From: Gaiellales bacterium
Lineage (GTDB): Bacteria; Actinomycetota; Thermoleophilia; Gaiellales; F1-60-MAGs149
Length of the DNA: 15,407 nt
Direction: 5' to 3'
Assembly (NCBI GenBank): GCA_030831375.1
Contig: JAURLF010000060.1
Location: 1-15,407 of the forward strand
Shown here piece by piece: positions 1 to 6,610 of this stretch. Under the pieces are notes generated by a model, which saw only the letters and a list, made by a program, of their open reading frames with translations, was not told the origin of the DNA and searched no databases. Position 1 is the first letter of the stretch, and every line of letters starts with the position of its first letter. The position numbers were made by a program, and so were the translations under genes.

Positions 1-200
1 GGGAAGCCGGCGCCGCCGCGGCCGCGCAGGTTCGAGGCGATCATCTCGTCGACGAGCTGCTCGGACGTCATGCCGACGGCCTTGGCGAGCGCCTGGTAGC
101 CGCCGTGCGCCTCGTACTCGGCGATCTCGCGGCGCGTGCCGGCGAACGGCAGCAGGATCGAGGACTCGGTCGGGTCGGCGAAGGTGGGTGCCTCAGGCAT
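1..200 (-). CDS. nuoF: NADH-quinone oxidoreductase subunit F (NuoF), N-terminal part only
   Basis: NuoF is the peripheral-arm subunit of respiratory complex I that binds NADH and FMN and passes electrons to the first Fe-S clusters. Only the first 66 codons are visible; the rest runs off the left edge. The N-terminal stretch contains a GGYQAL segment at about residues 33-38 and ends in RGRGGAGFP at about 59-67, the glycine-rich loop that contacts FMN/NADH in this family. The ATG at 198-200 is chosen because it overlaps the nuoE stop by 8 bp (ATGCCTGA), which suggests translational coupling. It is the last visible gene of the nuoA-F run. Identification is firm because motif and operon position agree; nothing can be said about the C-terminal 4Fe-4S ligands. 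Confidence 0.93.
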   Translation of the reverse strand, partial: MPEAPTFADPTESSILLPFAGTRREIAEYEAHGGYQALAKAVGMTSEQLVDEMIASNLRGRGGAGF

Positions 201-678
201 GGCTCTCAGCGGGTCGGGAGGCGCGCAGCCGCTCGCAGAGCGGGGCGACATCCTCGGGCTTGAAGTGCTCCTGGTACTCCTCGTCGACGGACACGACCGG
301 GCCCCAGCCGCAGCCGCCGAGGCACTCGACGCGGCGCAGCGTGATCGCGCCGTCGGCGGACGTGCCGGGGGCGCGCACGCCGAGCTCGTCCTCGAAGCGG
401 CGCAGGACGGCGTCGGAGCCGACGAGCGCGCACGAGAGGTTCGTGCAGACCTCGACGACGTGGTCGCCGACCGGCTGCAGGAAGAACATGTCGTAGAAGG
501 AGGCGACGGCGACGCAGCGCGCGGGCGACAGGTCGAGCGCCTCCGCGACGGCCTCGAGCGCCTCCGGCGACAGCCAGCCGTAGTGCTCCTGCGCGTGGCG
601 CAGCGCCGGCAGGATCGCGCCGCGGCGGTCCGGGTACTTCGCGATCTCGAGCTGGATCTGGTCGTAGAGGTCTGCCAT
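193..678 (-). CDS. nuoE: NADH-quinone oxidoreductase subunit E (NuoE), 161 aa
   Basis: NuoE is the thioredoxin-fold 2Fe-2S subunit (cluster N1a) of the complex I NADH module, next to NuoF. The 161-aa length is normal. The four cluster cysteines are visible as C78-x4-C83 (VCTNLSC) and C119-x3-C123 (CLGGC), the arrangement expected for this family. The N-terminal helical part (residues 1-60) includes the YPDRRGAILPAL segment typical of NuoE. The ATG at 676-678 shares one base with the nuoD stop (TGATG), and the gene overlaps nuoF by 8 bp at its other end, so it is translated within the operon. A G-rich stretch about 11 nt upstream, inside nuoD, is the only Shine-Dalgarno-like sequence; coupling probably matters more. 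Confidence 0.95.
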   Translation of the reverse strand: MADLYDQIQLEIAKYPDRRGAILPALRHAQEHYGWLSPEALEAVAEALDLSPARCVAVASFYDMFFLQPVGDHVVEVCTNLSCALVGSDAVLRRFEDELGVRAPGTSADGAITLRRVECLGGCGWGPVVSVDEEYQEHFKPEDVAPLCERLRASRPAESHA

Positions 679-1931
679 CAGCGGTCGACGTCCCCCAGGA
701 CGGGGTCGATGGAGGCGAGGATCGCGATCAGGTCGGCCAGGTAGACGCCCTGGCAGAGCGCCGCGAGCGACTGCAGCAGCACCAGCGAGGGGCTGCGCAG
801 GCGCACGCGCCACGGCTTCGGGCCGCCGTCGGAGACGAGGTGGAACCCGAACTCGCCGCGCGCCGACTCGATCGGCGCGTAGACCTCGCCGGCCGGGACG
901 GTGAAGCCCTCGGTGACGAGCTTGAAGTGGTGGATCAGGGACTCCATCGAGGTGTGCAGCTCGTGGCGGGGCGGCAGCACGACCTTGCGGTCGTCGGAGA
1001 TCGTCGGACCCGACGGGATGCCGTCGAGGACCTTCTCGATCACGTCGAGCGAGGCGCGCATCTCCTCGATGCGGACGCGGAAGCGCGCGTGCGTGTCGCC
1101 GGCCTGCTCCGTCACCGGCGTGTAGCCGATCTCCCGGTACGCGCCGTAGCCGCCGTTGGCGGAGCGCAGGTCGTACGGGACGCCGGAGGCGCGCAGGTTC
1201 GGGCCGGTCATGCCCATCTGCAGCGCGAAGTCGGGCGGCAGCACGCCGATGCCCTTCGTGCGCTGGCTCCAGATCGGGTTGGCGCCGATCAGCTCGTCGT
1301 ACTGGTCGACCTGGTCGCGCATGAAGGCGATGAACTCGCGGCACTTCGGCTCGAAGCCCTTCGGCAGGTCCTCGGCCACGCCGCCGACCTGGCAGTAGCG
1401 CGGGTGCATGCGCTGGCCCGTGACCATCTCGAACAGGTCGAGCACCTCGTCGCGCGCGCGGAAGCAGTAGAAGAGCAGCGCGATGCCGCCGAGGTCGACG
1501 GACCCGGTGCCGAGGAAGATCAGGTGCGAGTGGAGCCGCGCGAGCTCCTGGAAGAGCACCCGGATCCACTCGGCGCGGCGCGGCACCTCGAGCTCGAGCG
1601 CCTTCTCGACGGCCATGCAGAAGGCGGTCTCGCCGCTGAAGAAGGACAGGTAGTCCATCCGCGGGACGTACGGAATCGCCTTCCAGTAGGTCTTCTGCTC
1701 GATGTTCTTCTCGATGCCGGTGTGGACGTAGCCGATCTCGCACTTGAGGCCGACGACGACCTCGCCGTCGAGCGTCGTCACGAGCCGCAGCACGCCGTGC
1801 GTCGACGGGTGGTTCGGGCCGAGGTTGATCTCGAGCAGGTCCGGGTTGTCCGTCGTCGGGTGCAGCTCGCTCGGCACGGGCCGCAGCACATCGAGCTTCG
1901 GCCAGGTGCGGGGGGTCTCGGTCGCGGCCAT
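678..1931 (-). CDS. nuoD: NADH-quinone oxidoreductase subunit D (NuoD), 417 aa
   Basis: NuoD is the 49-kDa-type subunit of complex I that, with NuoB, forms the ubiquinone/menaquinone pocket at the end of the Fe-S chain. The 417-aa protein shows the family signatures: GPNHPSTHG at residues 38-46 with the quinone-pocket His41, MDYLS at 92-96 with Tyr94, YVHTGIEK at 68-75, and the C-terminal DPVLGDVDR at 409-417. It has lost the NiFe-ligand cysteines of its hydrogenase ancestor, as usual. The ATG at 1929-1931 lies 5 bp after the nuoC stop and is preceded by GGGGAG, a usable but close Shine-Dalgarno. The stop shares a base with the nuoE start. NuoC and NuoD are separate here, not fused as in E. 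coli. Confidence 0.96.
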   Translation of the reverse strand: MAATETPRTWPKLDVLRPVPSELHPTTDNPDLLEINLGPNHPSTHGVLRLVTTLDGEVVVGLKCEIGYVHTGIEKNIEQKTYWKAIPYVPRMDYLSFFSGETAFCMAVEKALELEVPRRAEWIRVLFQELARLHSHLIFLGTGSVDLGGIALLFYCFRARDEVLDLFEMVTGQRMHPRYCQVGGVAEDLPKGFEPKCREFIAFMRDQVDQYDELIGANPIWSQRTKGIGVLPPDFALQMGMTGPNLRASGVPYDLRSANGGYGAYREIGYTPVTEQAGDTHARFRVRIEEMRASLDVIEKVLDGIPSGPTISDDRKVVLPPRHELHTSMESLIHHFKLVTEGFTVPAGEVYAPIESARGEFGFHLVSDGGPKPWRVRLRSPSLVLLQSLAALCQGVYLADLIAILASIDPVLGDVDR

Positions 1932-1936
1932 CTCCC

Positions 1937-2569
1937 CTACACCTCGTCCGAGAACTGAACGGGCTCGCCGCCCAGCGGGTAGTCCTTGCGCTGGGGGTGG
2001 CCGCCCCAGTCCTCCGGCATCAGGATGCGGCGCAGGTTCGGGTGCCCGGCGAACTCGATCCCGAGCATGTCCCACGCCTCGCGCTCGTGGAAGTCGGCCG
2101 ACGGGTAGACGCCCGTCAGGGTCGGCACGGCCTCGCCCTCGTCGACCCACACGCGCACGCGCAGGCGGCGGTGGCCGCCGTCCGTCACGGTCAGCACCTT
2201 GGCGAGCGCGACGGAGACGGCGAAGCGCTTCGGGCCGGGCGCCTCGGGCACGGCGCGCTTGCCGGCCGACGCGGAGCGGTTCAGGTCGCGGCCGTCCGCG
2301 CCCCCGCCCCAGTAGCCGGCCACCTCGCCGGCGTAGCCGAGGTAGTCGATGCCGGTCACGGACGAGAGCAGGTCGTAGCCCTCCTCGTCGCGCAGATGGC
2401 GGCAGACGTCGGGGAGGCGCTCGACGGGCACGTCGAGCGTGAGCTCGCCGCGGTGCTCGACGCGGCGCTCGACGACGCCTGCGCCGAGGGCGGCCTCGAG
2501 GCGATCGGCGGCGCCCTGGTCGGGCTCGCCCCAGGTCGGCGAGTTGACGGCGAGGATGGCGTCCGTCAC
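1937..2569 (-). CDS. nuoC: NADH-quinone oxidoreductase subunit C (NuoC), 210 aa
   Basis: NuoC is the 30-kDa-type subunit of the complex I connecting fragment, packed against NuoD and NuoB. The diagnostic C-terminal block is clear: EREAWDMLGIEF at about residues 162-173, GHPNLRRILMPEDWGGHP at 175-192 and RKDYPLGG at 194-201. The GTG start at 2567-2569 is supported by AGGAGA 8 nt upstream and by a GTGA overlap with the nuoB stop. Continuing the same frame further upstream only gives an out-of-frame reading of nuoB. Between the N-terminal domain (SSVTGIDYLG, 69-78) and FAVSVAL (116-122) is a roughly 37-residue Gly/Ala/Arg-rich insert, probably a surface loop. Identification is firm. Confidence 0.95.
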   Translation of the reverse strand: MTDAILAVNSPTWGEPDQGAADRLEAALGAGVVERRVEHRGELTLDVPVERLPDVCRHLRDEEGYDLLSSVTGIDYLGYAGEVAGYWGGGADGRDLNRSASAGKRAVPEAPGPKRFAVSVALAKVLTVTDGGHRRLRVRVWVDEGEAVPTLTGVYPSADFHEREAWDMLGIEFAGHPNLRRILMPEDWGGHPQRKDYPLGGEPVQFSDEV

Positions 2570-3129
2570 GACTGCGTCTCCTGCTGCAGCGAGGCCGACG
2601 GGATGCCGGACTTGATGCGCTGCTGCAGCACCATCAGGCCCTCCATCACGGCCTCCGGCCGGGGCGGGCAGCCGGGCACGTAGACGTCGACCGGGACGAT
2701 CTTGTCGACGCCCTGCAGGATCGAGTAGTTCGAGAACATGCCGCCGGTCGACGAGCAGGCGCCCATCGCCATCACGTACTTGGGCTCCAGCATCTGCTCG
2801 TAGAGCTGGCGGATCGGCTCGGCCATCTTGTGGGCGACGCGGCCCGACACGATCATCAGGTCGGACTGGCGCGGTGTGGCGCGCACGACCTCGGAGCCGA
2901 AGCGGGCGACGTCGTAGCGGGCGCTGGAGATCATCGCGATCATCTCCATCGCGCAGCAGGCGAGGCCGAAGCCGAACGGCCACATCGAGTTGGCGGTGGC
3001 CATCTTGAAGACCTTCTCGACCGTCGTCGTCATGACGACCTGGTCGAGGTCGGTCGAGCGCAGGGAGCGGCGCACCTCCGCGGGCGGGATCACCACGGCG
3101 CCGGCGGGCGGTGCCGGCGAGGGCTTCAC
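2566..3129 (-). CDS. nuoB: NADH-quinone oxidoreductase subunit B (NuoB), about 187 aa
   Basis: NuoB carries the terminal 4Fe-4S cluster N2 that reduces quinone in complex I. With the GTG start at 3129 the cluster ligands are C58-C59 (GLACCAMEM), C125 (GACSSTGG) and C154 (PGCPPRPE), all present. The start is the uncertain part. The ATG at 3033 (MTTTVEK) would remove residues that correspond to the usual N-terminus. GTG at 3171 overlaps nuoA and has a purine-rich stretch upstream, but codons between 3171 and 3129 have several A-ending third positions, unlike the strongly GC3 codons after 3129. I therefore place the start at 3129, about 32 bp after the nuoA stop, giving a Pro-rich N-terminal extension. 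The 3' end overlaps nuoC by 4 bp. Confidence 0.9.
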   Translation of the reverse strand: MKPSPAPPAGAVVIPPAEVRRSLRSTDLDQVVMTTTVEKVFKMATANSMWPFGFGLACCAMEMIAMISSARYDVARFGSEVVRATPRQSDLMIVSGRVAHKMAEPIRQLYEQMLEPKYVMAMGACSSTGGMFSNYSILQGVDKIVPVDVYVPGCPPRPEAVMEGLMVLQQRIKSGIPSASLQQETQS

Positions 3130-3161
3130 GACGACGGGTCGGTCGTGCGGTTCGTCGGGCC

Positions 3162-3533
3162 TCAGTGCCACTCGAGGGCCCCCTTCCGCCAGATGTCGAC
3201 GTAGCCGATGCCGAGGATGACCACGAAGATCGCGAGCTCGATCAGGCCGAACAGCCCGAGCATGTCGAGGTTCACCGCGATCGGGTAGAGGAACACGATC
3301 TCCAGGTCGAAGATGATGAAGAGCATCGCCGTCAGGTAGTAGTTGACGGAGAAGTTCGACGGCTGGAAGGTGCCGTCGGAGACGCCCGACTCGAAGGCGC
3401 GCGACTTGCTCGTGCCGGGCCGCAGCTTGCGGTGGAAGAAGCGCGACCAGGCCAGGGAGCCCGCGAGGAGGCTCCCGGCGATGCCGGCGGCGAAGAGCAG
3501 GTAGACGAGATAGGAGGCCCAGTCTCCGAGCAC
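3162..3533 (-). CDS. nuoA: NADH-quinone oxidoreductase subunit A (NuoA), 123 aa
   Basis: NuoA is a three-helix membrane subunit at the junction of the complex I membrane and peripheral arms. The 123-aa protein has hydrophobic segments at about residues 8-30, 62-85 and 92-113. It carries the conserved loop motif FESGVSDG (48-54 region) and the FDLEIVFLYP motif (75-84) that define the family. The GTG at 3531-3533 is chosen because GGAG sits about 5 nt upstream and the hydrophobic first helix begins just inside. It is the first gene of the operon in the usual A-B-C-D-E-F order. A candidate promoter about 50 bp upstream would give a short leader containing this Shine-Dalgarno. Confidence 0.95.
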   Translation of the reverse strand: MLGDWASYLVYLLFAAGIAGSLLAGSLAWSRFFHRKLRPGTSKSRAFESGVSDGTFQPSNFSVNYYLTAMLFIIFDLEIVFLYPIAVNLDMLGLFGLIELAIFVVILGIGYVDIWRKGALEWH

Positions 3534-3811
3534 GGTTCTCCGGCGGTCGCGGTCGCAGCCGGCGCCCCATGCCACCGGCCTCGCAACCGTAGCAGGGGCG
3601 GCTCGGGCGCCACAAACCCCCGCCGCCCATGATCGTGCCGAATGCCGCAAGGCCGCGCGGCGCCTCGGCTCGCGCCGCCCCCGCCGGGTCGGCCGCCGTG
3701 TCACAAGGCCCGGACACGGGAATGCCCCGCACGGCTTCCGCGTTGGACGGAGTGCAGGCACAATGCGAGGTGCGGCGGCGCAACCGCCCGCCCGTCCCGC
3801 GCGAACACGAG
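3534..3811. other. Divergent control region between nuoA and the Fe-S carrier gene
   Basis: This 278-bp gap is the longest non-coding stretch in the window. Besides the nuo promoter candidate, the plus strand carries CACAAT at 3759-3764, a possible -10 for the Fe-S carrier gene, with no good -35 at 17 bp (TTCCGC at 3736-3741). Reading frames that cross it have no homologous-looking product and lack a Shine-Dalgarno, so I treat it as regulatory. I see no riboswitch or clear operator palindrome. Confidence 0.5.
3586..3615 (-). promoter_or_regulatory. Candidate promoter of the nuo operon
   Basis: On the minus strand, TTGTGG (3615-3610) is followed after 18 bp by TACGGT (3591-3586), a TANNNT-type -10. 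Transcription would begin near 3579, leaving about 45 nt of leader that includes the GGAG Shine-Dalgarno of nuoA. The -35 matches only the TTG half of the sigma-70-family consensus, so this is a reasonable inference and not proven. Confidence 0.4.
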
Positions 3812-4225
3812 ATGCAGATGATCACCATCACCGAGAAGGCCGCCGACAAGGTCCGCGAGTTCCTCGCCGCGGAGGACGACCCCAAGCTGACCGCGCTGCG
3901 CGTCGCCGTGCAGGGCGGCGGCTGCTCCGGCTTCCAGTACGCGCTGGGCTTCGACACGGGCGCGCAGGACGGCGACGAGGTGATCGAGGCGCACGGCGTC
4001 ACCGTGCTCGTCGACCCCTTCTCGATGCCGTACCTCAACGGCGCCGACATCGACTTCGTCGACGGCCTCAACGGCACGGGCTTCTCGATCACGAACCCGA
4101 ACACCGTCGCCGGCTGCGGCTGCGGCTCGTCCTTCCAGCTCAAGGAGGGCGAGGAGGCCGAGGCCGAGGGCGAGGCGGTCACCGCCTCCGCCGGGGGCGG
4201 CTGCTCCAGCTGCTCGCACGGCTAG
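3812..4225 (+). CDS. erpA: A-type iron-sulfur cluster carrier/insertion protein (ErpA/IscA-like), 137 aa
   Basis: A-type carriers bind Fe-S clusters made by SUF or ISC machinery and hand them to apo-proteins. The family's three cysteines are present: C38 in GGGCSGF and C102-G-C104 in AGCGCGSSF, with NPN at 95-97 before the second group. The core (residues 1-110) has normal length. After it comes an Asp/Glu/Ala-rich linker (111-127) and an unusual tail GGGCSSCSHG with C131 and C134. The ATG at 3812 is chosen over the ATG at 3818, two codons later; neither has a strong Shine-Dalgarno. The gene diverges from nuoA and heads a tight run with the S4 and M20 genes. ErpA versus IscA/SufA cannot be settled from sequence alone. 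Confidence 0.9.
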   Translation: MQMITITEKAADKVREFLAAEDDPKLTALRVAVQGGGCSGFQYALGFDTGAQDGDEVIEAHGVTVLVDPFSMPYLNGADIDFVDGLNGTGFSITNPNTVAGCGCGSSFQLKEGEEAEAEGEAVTASAGGGCSSCSHG

Positions 4226-4227
4226 GG

Positions 4228-4443
4228 GTGCGCGACGTCGAGGTGCGCCCGGGCGGGATCGCCCTCGGCCAGCTGCTCAAGTTCGCGGGCCTCGCCGACA
4301 CCGGCGGCGACGCCAAGGCGCTGCTCGCGGACGGCGCCGTGACGGTCAACGGCGAGCCCGAGGCGCGCCGCGGCCGCACGCTCGTCGACGGCGACGTCGT
4401 CGCGGTCGACGGACAGGAGCCCGTGCGGGTGGTCGGGGCCTGA
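4228..4443 (+). CDS. Small S4-type RNA-binding domain protein (YbcJ/YaaA-like), 71 aa
   Basis: This is a single compact S4 domain, the alpha-L fold found in ribosomal protein S4 and pseudouridine synthases, occurring alone as in the E. coli YbcJ family. Visible hallmarks are IALGQLLKFAGLADTGGDAK (residues 11-30) and VTVNGEPEARRGRTLVDGD (38-56), where Arg/Lys residues face RNA. The GTG at 4228 is 2 nt after the Fe-S carrier stop, and the N-terminus it gives (a short strand before IALGQ) matches the family length; a second GTG at 4243 would cut that strand. Its stop is 1 nt from the next start, so it is co-transcribed. The precise RNA target is unknown. Confidence 0.85.
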   Translation: MRDVEVRPGGIALGQLLKFAGLADTGGDAKALLADGAVTVNGEPEARRGRTLVDGDVVAVDGQEPVRVVGA

Positions 4444-4444
4444 C

Positions 4445-5536
4445 GTGCACGGGCTGCCCGACGGCGTCGGCGAGCGCCTCGCGGCGCTCTGCGCGGTCGA
4501 CGCGCAGACCGGCGATCTGACCGGACTCGCCCGCTCCGCGGAGCTCCTCGCCGGCTGGGCCGACGACGATGGCCTCGACGTCGCGGTCGAGGAGACCCCG
4601 GAGGGCCCGCTCGTCATCGCCGCCCTCGACGGCTCCGGCGCGGGCCGCTCGCTCCTGCTCGGCCACCACGACGTCGTCTACCCCGCCGGCACCGCCGCCG
4701 CGCGCCCGCTCGCCCAGCGCGACGGGCGCCTGCTCGGCCCGGGCGTCGCCGACATGCGCGGCGGCCTGCTGGTCGGCCTCGCCGCGATGGCGGCCCTCGC
4801 CGGCGACCCGGGCGCCGAGCACGGCCGGGTCGAGCTGTGGATCGTCCCCGACGAGGAGGCGCGCTCGTGGGCACCCGCCTGCCTCGAGCGCTGGCGCGGC
4901 GCCGACCGCGCGCTGTGCCTCGAATGCGGCCGCGCCGACGGGTCGATCGTGAGCGCGCGGATGGCCAGCACCTGGCTCACGCTCGAGGCCGTCGGCCGCG
5001 ACGCCCACGCCGGCACCGAGCGCGACGCGGGCCGCTCCGCCCTGATGGCGCTCGCGCGCGAGGCGCTGCGGATCGAGGAGCACCTGCACGCCGGCCGGCC
5101 CGGGGTGCAGGCCACCGTCACGCAGCTGAACGCCGGCACGGTCAAGAACACCGTGCCCGGCCGCGCGACGGCCGCCGTCGACCTGCGCGCCGCCACCGCC
5201 GCGGACCTCGAATGGGCCGTCGCAGAGCTCGGCCGCTTCGGCGCGCATGACGGCGTCGCGATCACGCGCTCGGACGAGCCGGGCTTCCCGCCGCTGACCC
5301 GCGACGCCGACCTCGCGGAGCGCACCCTCGCGCTCCTCGCCGAGTCCGGCGCGCCCGTGCGCGAGGCCTCCTCGGCCGGGGCCTCCGACGGGTCATGGTC
5401 CTCCAGCATCGGCATCCCCACCGTCGACGGGCTCGGCCCGATCGGCGGCGGCGACCACGGCCCCGACGAGTGGATCGACCCGGCGTCGTTCGCGCCCCGC
5501 GTCGAGGTCGTGCGGCGGCTTCTGGGCGGCCGGTAG
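4445..5536 (+). CDS. M20-family metallopeptidase (ArgE/DapE/CPG2-like), 363 aa
   Basis: M20 enzymes are two-zinc amidohydrolases acting on N-acyl amino acids, di- or polypeptide ends, or folate-type amides. Zinc ligands and catalytic residues are readable: H74-x-D76 (GHHDVV), bridging D103 (VADMRGG), the general base and ligand pair E137-E138 (PDEE), E160 (LCLECG) and H338 near the C-terminus (GGGDHGPDEW). H188 in DAHAG lies in the dimerisation domain (about 175-285) that completes the active site. The C-terminal order GASDGS then GGGDHGPDEW resembles carboxypeptidase G2-type members. The GTG start follows the S4 stop by 1 nt. Substrate cannot be assigned. Its stop TAG forms the first bases of the putative dtxR -10. 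Confidence 0.88.
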   Translation: MHGLPDGVGERLAALCAVDAQTGDLTGLARSAELLAGWADDDGLDVAVEETPEGPLVIAALDGSGAGRSLLLGHHDVVYPAGTAAARPLAQRDGRLLGPGVADMRGGLLVGLAAMAALAGDPGAEHGRVELWIVPDEEARSWAPACLERWRGADRALCLECGRADGSIVSARMASTWLTLEAVGRDAHAGTERDAGRSALMALAREALRIEEHLHAGRPGVQATVTQLNAGTVKNTVPGRATAAVDLRAATAADLEWAVAELGRFGAHDGVAITRSDEPGFPPLTRDADLAERTLALLAESGAPVREASSAGASDGSWSSSIGIPTVDGLGPIGGGDHGPDEWIDPASFAPRVEVVRRLLGGR

Positions 5537-5539
5537 GCT
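5534..5539 (+). promoter_or_regulatory. Candidate -10 for leaderless dtxR-family gene
   Basis: TAGGCT starts inside the stop codon of the M20 gene and ends 6 nt before the ATG at 5546. No Shine-Dalgarno precedes that ATG, so a transcript starting at or next to the ATG would explain its translation. No convincing -35 is visible. The same hexamer geometry recurs at five other genes in the window. Confidence 0.4.
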
Positions 5540-5545
5540 TCGCGC

Positions 5546-6220
5546 ATGGCGACGAGCGCGCGCGAGTACAGCCCCGCGATCGAGGACTACCTGAAGGCGA
5601 TCCACCAGATCGCCGAGGCCTCGGACGGCGCGCCCGTGCAGACCCAGGCCCTCGCCGACCGGCTCGCCGTCTCGACGGCGTCCGTCACGGGGATGATGAA
5701 GCGGCTCGACCAGTCCGGCCTCGTCGAGCACGCCCCCTACCGCGGCGTCGTGCTGACCCCGAAGGGCGCGGCCGTCGCGCTCGAGATCCTGCGCCACCAC
5801 CGCCTGCTCGAGCTGTACCTCGTCGAGCAGCTCGGCATGTCGTGGGAGGAGGTGCACGCCGAGGCCGACCGCCTCGAGCACGTCATCTCCGAGGGCCTCG
5901 AGGACCGCATCGCCGCCGCGCTCGGTCAGCCCGACCGCGACCCGCACGGCGACCCGATCCCGGCCCGCGACGGCAGCGTGCCCGCCGACCCCTCGCGCCG
6001 CCTCGCCGACGCCGCCGAGGGCGCCGACGTCGAGATCCTGCGCGTCTCCGACCGCGACCCGCGCCTCCTGCGCTACCTCGCCGAGCGCGGGCTCCGGCCG
6101 GGCGCGACGGCGCGCGTCGCGCGGGTCGACGAGCTCGCCGGCGTGATCACCCTCGCCGTCGACGGCGGCGAGTGCACGCTGGCGCTCGCCACGGCCGGCG
6201 AGATCGACGTGCGCGCCTGA
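5546..6220 (+). CDS. DtxR/MntR-family metal-dependent transcriptional repressor, 224 aa
   Basis: These dimeric repressors bind DNA when loaded with Fe2+ or Mn2+ and control metal uptake, storage and oxidative-stress genes. Residues 8-72 form the winged helix (recognition region STASVTGMMKRLDQSGLV). Residues 75-125 are the metal-binding and dimerisation domain with H85, E89, H104, E111 and H112 at expected ligand places. Residues about 155-224 are the FeoA/SH3-like domain. Position 14 (DYL) is Asp, as in MntR, where DtxR has Met10; position 108 is Asp, where DtxR has Cys102 and MntR has Glu. This leans toward manganese sensing, but K17 replaces the MntR Glu11. The ATG at 5546 gives the normal N-terminus. 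It may use its own promoter at the end of the M20 gene. Confidence 0.92.
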   Translation: MATSAREYSPAIEDYLKAIHQIAEASDGAPVQTQALADRLAVSTASVTGMMKRLDQSGLVEHAPYRGVVLTPKGAAVALEILRHHRLLELYLVEQLGMSWEEVHAEADRLEHVISEGLEDRIAAALGQPDRDPHGDPIPARDGSVPADPSRRLADAAEGADVEILRVSDRDPRLLRYLAERGLRPGATARVARVDELAGVITLAVDGGECTLALATAGEIDVRA

Positions 6221-6242
6221 GGCACGCCGGGCCCGGCTCGGG

Positions 6243-6551
6243 CTAGGCGCCGATCCAGACGCCCACGACGGCCCACGTGGCCAGCGCCACCGCGCCCATC
6301 GTGAGCACGGCGAGGAAGCCGCGGGTCGGCCAGCCCTTCGCCTTGCCGACGATCACGGCGAGGACGGCGACGGCGATCGCGACGACGCCGAGGATGCCCG
6401 TGATGTCGAGCAGGGCGCCCTCGCCGCGGATCGCGGCGACCATGGCCACCAGCACCGAGACGATGCCGAAGAACAGCGCGAAGCCCATCATCGTGCTCGC
6501 GTTCGGCTTCTCCGCCGCGGCGTGGTGATGGTGGTCAGCGTGGTCGGCCAT
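6243..6551 (-). CDS. Small membrane protein with His-rich N-terminus, 102 aa
   Basis: I do not recognise the family. The N-terminus carries HADHHHH at residues 4-10, followed by three hydrophobic stretches at about 23-40, 49-69 and 79-101, so a three-helix membrane protein is likely. The soluble N-terminal histidines could bind a transition metal, but that is inference. The ATG at 6551 has GGAGG 9 nt upstream, a strong Shine-Dalgarno. It lies 59 bp downstream of transketolase on the same strand and is probably in the same transcript; it converges on the dtxR-family gene with a 22-bp gap. It resembles small membrane proteins often called hypothetical in high-GC actinobacteria. Confidence 0.8.
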   Translation of the reverse strand: MADHADHHHHAAAEKPNASTMMGFALFFGIVSVLVAMVAAIRGEGALLDITGILGVVAIAVAVLAVIVGKAKGWPTRGFLAVLTMGAVALATWAVVGVWIGA

Positions 6552-6610
6552 GATCGGGATCCTCCGGGAGAACTGCTCGTCGGTATCGTGGCACAGCCGG
6601 CCGCCGCGCG

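Noticed and set aside
840..1958. 372-aa plus-strand open frame opposite nuoD
   Set aside because: It is the antisense shadow of a gene with almost all G/C third positions. The product is a repetitive Arg/Ala/Asp/Val-rich string without any domain, and nuoD is certain.
3743..3764. TTGGAC and CACAAT as a full promoter for the Fe-S carrier gene
   Set aside because: The spacing is only 10 bp, far from 16-19. CACAAT alone may still be a -10 but the pair is not a promoter.
6226..6237. GCCGGGCCCGGC palindrome between the convergent dtxR-family and His-rich protein genes
   Set aside because: Perfect but without a loop or T tract and expected at some frequency in such GC-rich DNA; not enough to call a terminator.
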